NCBI RefSeq assembly: GCF_024448505.1
Contig: NZ_JAMOHV010000014.1
Location: 54,046-118,045, forward strand
DNA length: 64,000 nt
From: Stutzerimonas degradans
GTDB taxonomy: Bacteria > Pseudomonadota > Gammaproteobacteria > Pseudomonadales > Pseudomonadaceae
Direction of reading: 5' to 3'
A program made the position numbers and the translations under genes. Position 1 is the first letter of the stretch. Each line of letters opens with the position of its first letter. The notes under the pieces are model-generated. The model was not told the DNA's origin. It saw only the letters and a program-made list of their open reading frames with translations, and made no database searches. Shown here in pieces: positions 60,571 to 64,000 of the stretch.

Positions 60571-61296
60571 TCACACCGGATCGGGTTCGGCCTGCCTCTG
60601 CTGCGTGCGGGGAGTGGGTGCCGCCACAGTCGCCTGCAGCCGCGCCACCAGCGCATCCACCTGACGCAGCGCTTCGGCCACCGAATTGGCCAGCAGCTCG
60701 CCACCGATTTCCTGGCCTTCGATGGCGATCTGATGGAGGCGGGTGATCCCAATAAAACCGAGCGCCGTGGCCAGGTTCGGCTCCAGGTGGTTCATGTGCG
60801 CCATCGCCTCGCCCGGGTTGAAACCGATGCCGCCACGGGCGGTAAGGATGACCGCGTGCCGCTCCCGATCCGCCAGCATGGGCACGTAGGGATCGAGCGG
60901 ATTGCCCTCGTCCATGCCGACCGTGCGGTTCAGGCGCACCACCTGATCGACCCAGGCCTTGAGCGCCGCCGGCATGCCGAAGTTGTACAGCGGCGTGCCG
61001 ATGACCAGCACATCGGCGGCCAGCAGTTCGTCCACCAGCCTGTCGCTTTCGGCCAGCGCGTCATTCATCCACGGCTCCCTGCTCTCCTCTGGCGTGAAGG
61101 CCGAGGCGATCCAGTCATGGCTGACGAAGGAAGGCGGGTTCTGGCCGATGTCCCGGTAGGTCACGCCATCCTGCGGGCGACGGGCCAGCCATTGGCTGAC
61201 GAAGCGCTGGCTGAGGTTGCGGCTGTGCGAGCCGTGTTCATCCTTGCCGGCAAGCCCGGGGCGGGCGCTGGCATCGAGGTGCAGAAGGTGCGTCAT
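60571..61296 (-). CDS. azoR: FMN-dependent NADH-azoreductase/quinone reductase (AzoR)
   Basis: 241-residue flavodoxin-like enzyme reducing quinones and azo bonds with NADH: phosphate loop SHSRNLSQRF, then GTPLYNFGMPAALKAWVDQVVR and TARGGIGF. Acts as dimer in the cytoplasm; detoxification role. GAGGAG site upstream. Divergent from a LysR-type gene 117 bases away, which probably controls it. The C-terminal 25 residues (TPRTQQRQAEPD) are extra to the core fold. Confidence 0.87.
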   Translation of the reverse strand: MTHLLHLDASARPGLAGKDEHGSHSRNLSQRFVSQWLARRPQDGVTYRDIGQNPPSFVSHDWIASAFTPEESREPWMNDALAESDRLVDELLAADVLVIGTPLYNFGMPAALKAWVDQVVRLNRTVGMDEGNPLDPYVPMLADRERHAVILTARGGIGFNPGEAMAHMNHLEPNLATALGFIGITRLHQIAIEGQEIGGELLANSVAEALRQVDALVARLQATVAAPTPRTQQRQAEPDPV

Positions 61297-61343
61297 GGCG
61301 AATCTCCTCTGTGAAAGAATTCATCTGTCATTCGCGGCAGAGT

Positions 61344-61359
61344 CAGCCTAGGGTTAGGC
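61344..61359. promoter_or_regulatory. Candidate LysR operator, azoR intergenic
   Basis: AGCCTA-GGGT-TAGGCT: a 6-bp palindrome in the centre of the azoR-lysR gap, which contains a T-N11-A-type core as used by LysR regulators. A wider 8-bp inverted repeat, TCATCTGT with ACAGATGA, flanks it. Confidence 0.5.
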
Positions 61360-61413
61360 TCTACAGGCGACAAACGACGATTTCTTTCGGATACAGATGA
61401 GGAAAACTCAGCC

Positions 61414-62313
61414 ATGGCGCACCGTTGGTTACCCTCGCTTTCCGCCTTGCGCGCCTTCGAAGCGGCTGCCCGCCACGAGAGCGCCAAGCAGGCCGCCGAG
61501 GAGCTGTCCGTCACGGCCACGGCGATCAGCCACCAGATTCGTTCGCTGGAGGAATCCCTCGGCGTGGCGCTGTTCCTGCGCAAACCGCGAAAGCTGGAGC
61601 TGACCGAGCCGGGACGGGAGCTGCAACAGACGCTGGAAGCTGCGTTCGACAGCATCAGCGCCACGGTCGAACGCCTCAATGCGAAGCCCTGCCGCCAGGC
61701 GATCACCCTCAGCACCACACCGGCCATCGCGGTGCGCTGGCTGGTGCCCTGGGTCTGCCTGCTACGTGATTCCCATCCGGATATCGATCTGCGCTTTCAC
61801 ACCTCCCATGAACCGGTGGCGCTGGATGGCGTCACGGCGGACATCGCCATCCGCTACGGCGACGGCCGCTGGCCGGGGCTGGTGGCGGAGAAGCTGTTCG
61901 ACAATACCTTCGTCCCGGTCTGCAGCCCGCACCTTGGTTTGCGTGATGTAGCCGAGTTGCCCAAACACCCGTTGATCCACTTCCGCGCGCAAGCCGCCGT
62001 TTCGTCTCCGCGCGATTGGGCGGCGTGGCAGAAGCTCGCCAACGTGCCGGGGCTGGACGTCAGCGCCGGGCTGGTCTTCTCCGACGAAACCCACGCCATC
62101 TCCGCGGCCATCGGCGCGCAGGGTGTGGCGTTGATGAGCCGGCAGTTGATAGAGGACGAACTGAGGGAAGGGCGGCTGGTGCAGCCGTTCGGGCCGGAAA
62201 TGGAGGGCAAGCCGTTTCACCTCGTGTATCCCGAGAGCCGTCGGGATGACCCGACGGTTCGGGCGGTGAGGGAGTGGGTGATAGCTGTGCCGGGTGGGTT
62301 GTGTGAGTTGTAG
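61414..62313 (+). CDS. LysR-family transcriptional regulator (GcvA-like)
   Basis: 299 residues: winged helix-turn-helix about 5-65 (PSLSALRAFEAAARHESAKQ, ELSVTATAISHQIRSLE), then the effector-binding domain (about 92-295; LSTTPAIAVRWLVPWV). The WLPSLSALRAFEAAARH start is typical of GcvA-like members. GAGGAAAA site before the ATG. Divergent from azoR, so likely its regulator; the inducer may be a quinone or electrophile, which is inference. Confidence 0.88.
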   Translation: MAHRWLPSLSALRAFEAAARHESAKQAAEELSVTATAISHQIRSLEESLGVALFLRKPRKLELTEPGRELQQTLEAAFDSISATVERLNAKPCRQAITLSTTPAIAVRWLVPWVCLLRDSHPDIDLRFHTSHEPVALDGVTADIAIRYGDGRWPGLVAEKLFDNTFVPVCSPHLGLRDVAELPKHPLIHFRAQAAVSSPRDWAAWQKLANVPGLDVSAGLVFSDETHAISAAIGAQGVALMSRQLIEDELREGRLVQPFGPEMEGKPFHLVYPESRRDDPTVRAVREWVIAVPGGLCEL

Positions 62314-62720
62314 CTTCGCGGATGCTTTTTGCGTCCCGTCCGTGCCGCTGCTGTCTATCACGGGGGTTGAACCATTGGTTCCGCCCTGCTGGGCGGGTCC
62401 CTTTTGGCAGTCGCCCGGATGGCCGGCCCCGCCAAAAGGAACCAAAAGGGCTTGCCCCAGCATTCGGCCCTGCGCTTCGCTCCGGGTTCGTTTGCTCCAT
62501 CGCCATTCCAGGGGCACGCCGCGAAGGGCCATCCCTGGCCCATCGCGGCTCTCGCGGCATCCATGCCGCTCAACCCCTTCCACGGCGATTCCACTCACCC
62601 TCCTGAAGGGGCGGTTGGTGTCGCCTGCCGGTCTGTACAGAAGAAATAGATAATCCAAAGGACTCTCGGGCGACTCGGACTCCGATCCCTGTCAGGAGGC
62701 CGAGTAGAGGTGTTGCGTAG
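62314..62720. repeat. Non-coding region of dispersed-repeat character
   Basis: About 400 bases without a credible gene; frames here are codon-unlike and antisense to each other. Contains the hairpin CCGCCC-tgct-GGGCGG (62381-62396) followed by GTCCCTTTT, and the CCTTTTGGC run (62400-62408) that can pair with GCCAAAAGG (62431-62439) or, shifted, with CCAAAAGGG (62442-62450). I recall similar CCAAAAGG-rich segments scattered between genes in pseudomonads. The first hairpin may end the LysR gene. Confidence 0.5.
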
Positions 62721-62724
62721 CAGC

Positions 62725-62760
62725 GTAGGGTGGAAAACGGCGAAGCCTTTTCCACGCGTC
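62725..62760 (+). repeat. REP element at the RAYT 3' end
   Basis: GTAGGGTGGAAAAC-GGC-gaa-GCC-TTTTCCACGCG: an imperfect palindrome with a 4-base GTAG head. Overlaps the RAYT stop. Same orientation and one base different from the copy at 63408-63443. Confidence 0.85.
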
Positions 62761-63289
62761 AGTCCGCATTCCTTGCGAATCCCTCTGCCTCATCACCGCA
62801 CCAATCAACTGGGTAGACCCCAGCCCCGACCGCCCGATGAAAACTCGAATAGGGCCAGTCGACGACACGCTCCACCAAACCGTGCTTTAACGGATTTCGA
62901 TGCACATAGTCGATGTGATGTCGGTAATCGCGTTCATCCTGAATCACGTGTTCCCAATAGCGCCGTTGCCAGATCCCGCGCTCGCCGCGGGAGCGCTGAG
63001 TTGCCGTCGTTATCTCGGTCTTTGGCAGGCGTCGGGCGAAAGCGAACTTGATGACCTTCCAGCGCAGGGCGAAGTCAGCGTCGCCAGCCGGTAGTGTCCA
63101 GACGCAATGCATGTGGTCGGGCAGAACGACCCAGGCGTCGATGTGGAAGGGATGGCGTGAGTGTGTGGCTCGCACCGTCTCGCGGAGCAGGTCGATATGG
63201 CGGACCAGCAGGTCGCTGCGACGGTTGAGCAGATTGACCGTGAAGAAATACGTGGCGCCCGGCACATGGGCGCGGCGGTAGCGGGACAT
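62759..63289 (-). CDS. rayT: REP-associated tyrosine transposase (RAYT)
   Basis: 176-residue single-copy relative of IS200 transposases: GATYFFTVNLLNRR start, HIDAWVVLPDHMHCVW with the HxH metal motif, ERGIWQRRYWEHVI, and HIDYVHRNPLKHGLV with the likely catalytic Tyr, ending WPYSSFHRAV. RAYTs are thought to cut and move REP sequences. Three REP copies flank it (one at the 3' end, two upstream), the usual REPtron layout. Intact, no stop or frameshift. Confidence 0.92.
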   Translation of the reverse strand: MSRYRRAHVPGATYFFTVNLLNRRSDLLVRHIDLLRETVRATHSRHPFHIDAWVVLPDHMHCVWTLPAGDADFALRWKVIKFAFARRLPKTEITTATQRSRGERGIWQRRYWEHVIQDERDYRHHIDYVHRNPLKHGLVERVVDWPYSSFHRAVGAGVYPVDWCGDEAEGFARNAD

Positions 63290-63332
63290 GGCGGCTCATC
63301 CTTGAGCGTTGTGTTGGCGGGAGATCCGTATC

Positions 63333-63362
63333 GGTGGATAAGCAAAGCGTTATCCACCCTAC
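63333..63362 (-). repeat. REP element upstream of RAYT, inverted
   Basis: On the minus strand GTAGGGTGGATAA-cgctttgc-TTATCCACC: stem of 9 bp. Opposite in orientation to the copy at 63408, the pair forming an inverted REP doublet (BIME-like) with a 45-base spacer. Confidence 0.8.
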
Positions 63363-63407
63363 GCCATCTCAACCGCCCACACCGCCGACGCCTCGACGTT
63401 GCCGCAT

Positions 63408-63443
63408 GTAGGGTGGAAAACGGCGAAGCCTTTTCCATGCGTC
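63408..63443 (+). repeat. REP element upstream of RAYT, direct
   Basis: GTAGGGTGGAAAAC-GGC-gaa-GCC-TTTTCCATGCG: differs from the copy at 62725-62760 by one base (CCATG for CCACG), so one arm pair is weakened. Confidence 0.82.
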
Positions 63444-63462
63444 ACTTCCAGGCTACTCGCTT

Positions 63463-63903
63463 TTAGCTTTGCGGCGCTTCTGTTTGAAGCGTGGAAAGTA
63501 GGATGTTGCAAAGCAGTGAGTAGCCGGGCATATCATCGAAATCTGTAATTAAAGGAGTCATATTGGTGTCAAAAATCCTTCCATCTTTGTCAATCCAAAT
63601 GCGGCCTGACTCAATGGTTTGCTCTTGGCTTGAGAAAAATACTTCAATAATCGTCTCTGCGTAAATCGATCCATTTTTCAGTAGGGGTGTAAAGTGGATG
63701 CGAAATCTTTTATTTAAAATTGACCCGGTTAGTGTTTCTTTGGATTCTCTTGGATTGAACTGAACTAAGTCATTGAGTGTTTGTTTGGATAGTGATTCCC
63801 AGTGCTCAAAGTAGTTGACTACCTGCTCTGATGTTCTGTTCCAGTGGCGTTTGGCTCTTTGCAGCTCGTTCTGGATTTGGTCTATGTCTTTTTGTATTTT
63901 CAT
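63463..63903 (-). CDS. Hypothetical protein, AT-richer than surroundings
   Basis: 146 residues I do not recognise. N-terminal charged coiled-coil-like part (IQNELQRAKRHWNRTSEQVVNYF), then a mixed alpha/beta part with RFRIHFTPLLKNGSIYAETII and RIWIDKDGRIFDTN. No signal peptide or membrane segment. Base and codon use (many AAA, ATT, TTT codons) differ sharply from the rest of the window, a sign of recent transfer. No clear ribosome site before the ATG. It starts the low-GC end of the window (63460-64000); the last 97 bases hold no recognisable feature. Confidence 0.6.
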   Translation of the reverse strand: MKIQKDIDQIQNELQRAKRHWNRTSEQVVNYFEHWESLSKQTLNDLVQFNPRESKETLTGSILNKRFRIHFTPLLKNGSIYAETIIEVFFSSQEQTIESGRIWIDKDGRIFDTNMTPLITDFDDMPGYSLLCNILLSTLQTEAPQS

Positions 63904-64000
63904 TTTGGGTGCTCAGTTTCGGTTTGATTTTCTTAAGTGGCTGCTATTGGAAGGCTATGCTTTTGGCGGCGTAGGTAATGATTGCTATGTTTCCACAGGA

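Noticed and set aside
62759..63443. Full insertion sequence with terminal inverted repeats
   Set aside because: The transposase is of the single-copy RAYT type and the flanking palindromes are REPs, not IS ends; no target duplication is seen.

Overview
The window is 64 kb of GC-rich bacterial chromosome, densely packed with convergent and overlapping genes. Gene content and order indicate Pseudomonas: opgGH, the Entner-Doudoroff and gts glucose cluster, glpFKRD, DsbRS-DsbDEG, plsB of the long gamma-proteobacterial type, and RAYT/REP elements. I would guess the mendocina/stutzeri side of the genus, mainly because a LamB-type porin sits in the glucose operon and the REPs have a GTAGGGTGGA head. 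That placement is inference. I see no rRNA, tRNA, prophage, IS or CRISPR array.

Layout. 1-3784: end of opgG and opgH (periplasmic glucan synthesis). 3913-13750: a copper-resistance block on the minus strand (cytochrome c, copB, a Met/His-rich protein, copA oxidase, DUF3147, CopG, a CopZ-like chaperone, a P1B ATPase with YHS and metal-binding zinc-ribbon-like domains, DUF2933) with copRS divergent. 13759-19209: a second likely copper-responsive regulator pair (dsbRS) divergent from dsbD, a membrane thioredoxin and dsbG. 19314-25737: a DUF4197 protein, then an AraC regulator divergent from three enzyme genes (FAD dehydrogenase, thiamine-diphosphate enzyme, FMN alpha-hydroxyacid oxidase) that look like an uncharacterised catabolic pathway. 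25739-28243: plsB.

28534-42671 holds glucose uptake and catabolism: edd, glk, gltR-gtrS, gtsABCD, a LamB-family porin, a DUF1289 gene, then zwf-pgl-eda. Glucose enters through the porin and the ABC transporter, is phosphorylated by Glk and split by Zwf, Pgl, Edd and Eda. 42771-45491: rluB, DUF3597, a parvulin isomerase, a TIGR02449-type coiled-coil gene and zapA. 45472-50482: the glycerol regulon glpD, glpR, glpK, glpF with GlpR-type operators. 50744-62313: mostly single genes (DUF1275, K+ channel, a Tat-type class A beta-lactamase, rlhA, CAP protein, TrmH-like and other methyltransferases, GNAT, TfoX-N, azoR with a divergent LysR regulator). 62314-64000: a non-coding repeat region, a RAYT transposase flanked by REPs, and an AT-richer foreign-looking ORF.

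Regulatory signals read directly from the sequence: a shared site upstream of copA and copR; a MerR/CueR-type promoter with a 19-bp spacer upstream of the copZ-like gene; two PmrA-box-like repeats between dsbR and dsbD; AAnAAnAA motifs (Crc/Hfq type) just upstream of gtsA, gtsD, the porin, glpF and the thiamine-diphosphate enzyme; and GlpR-type palindromes at glpD and glpF.
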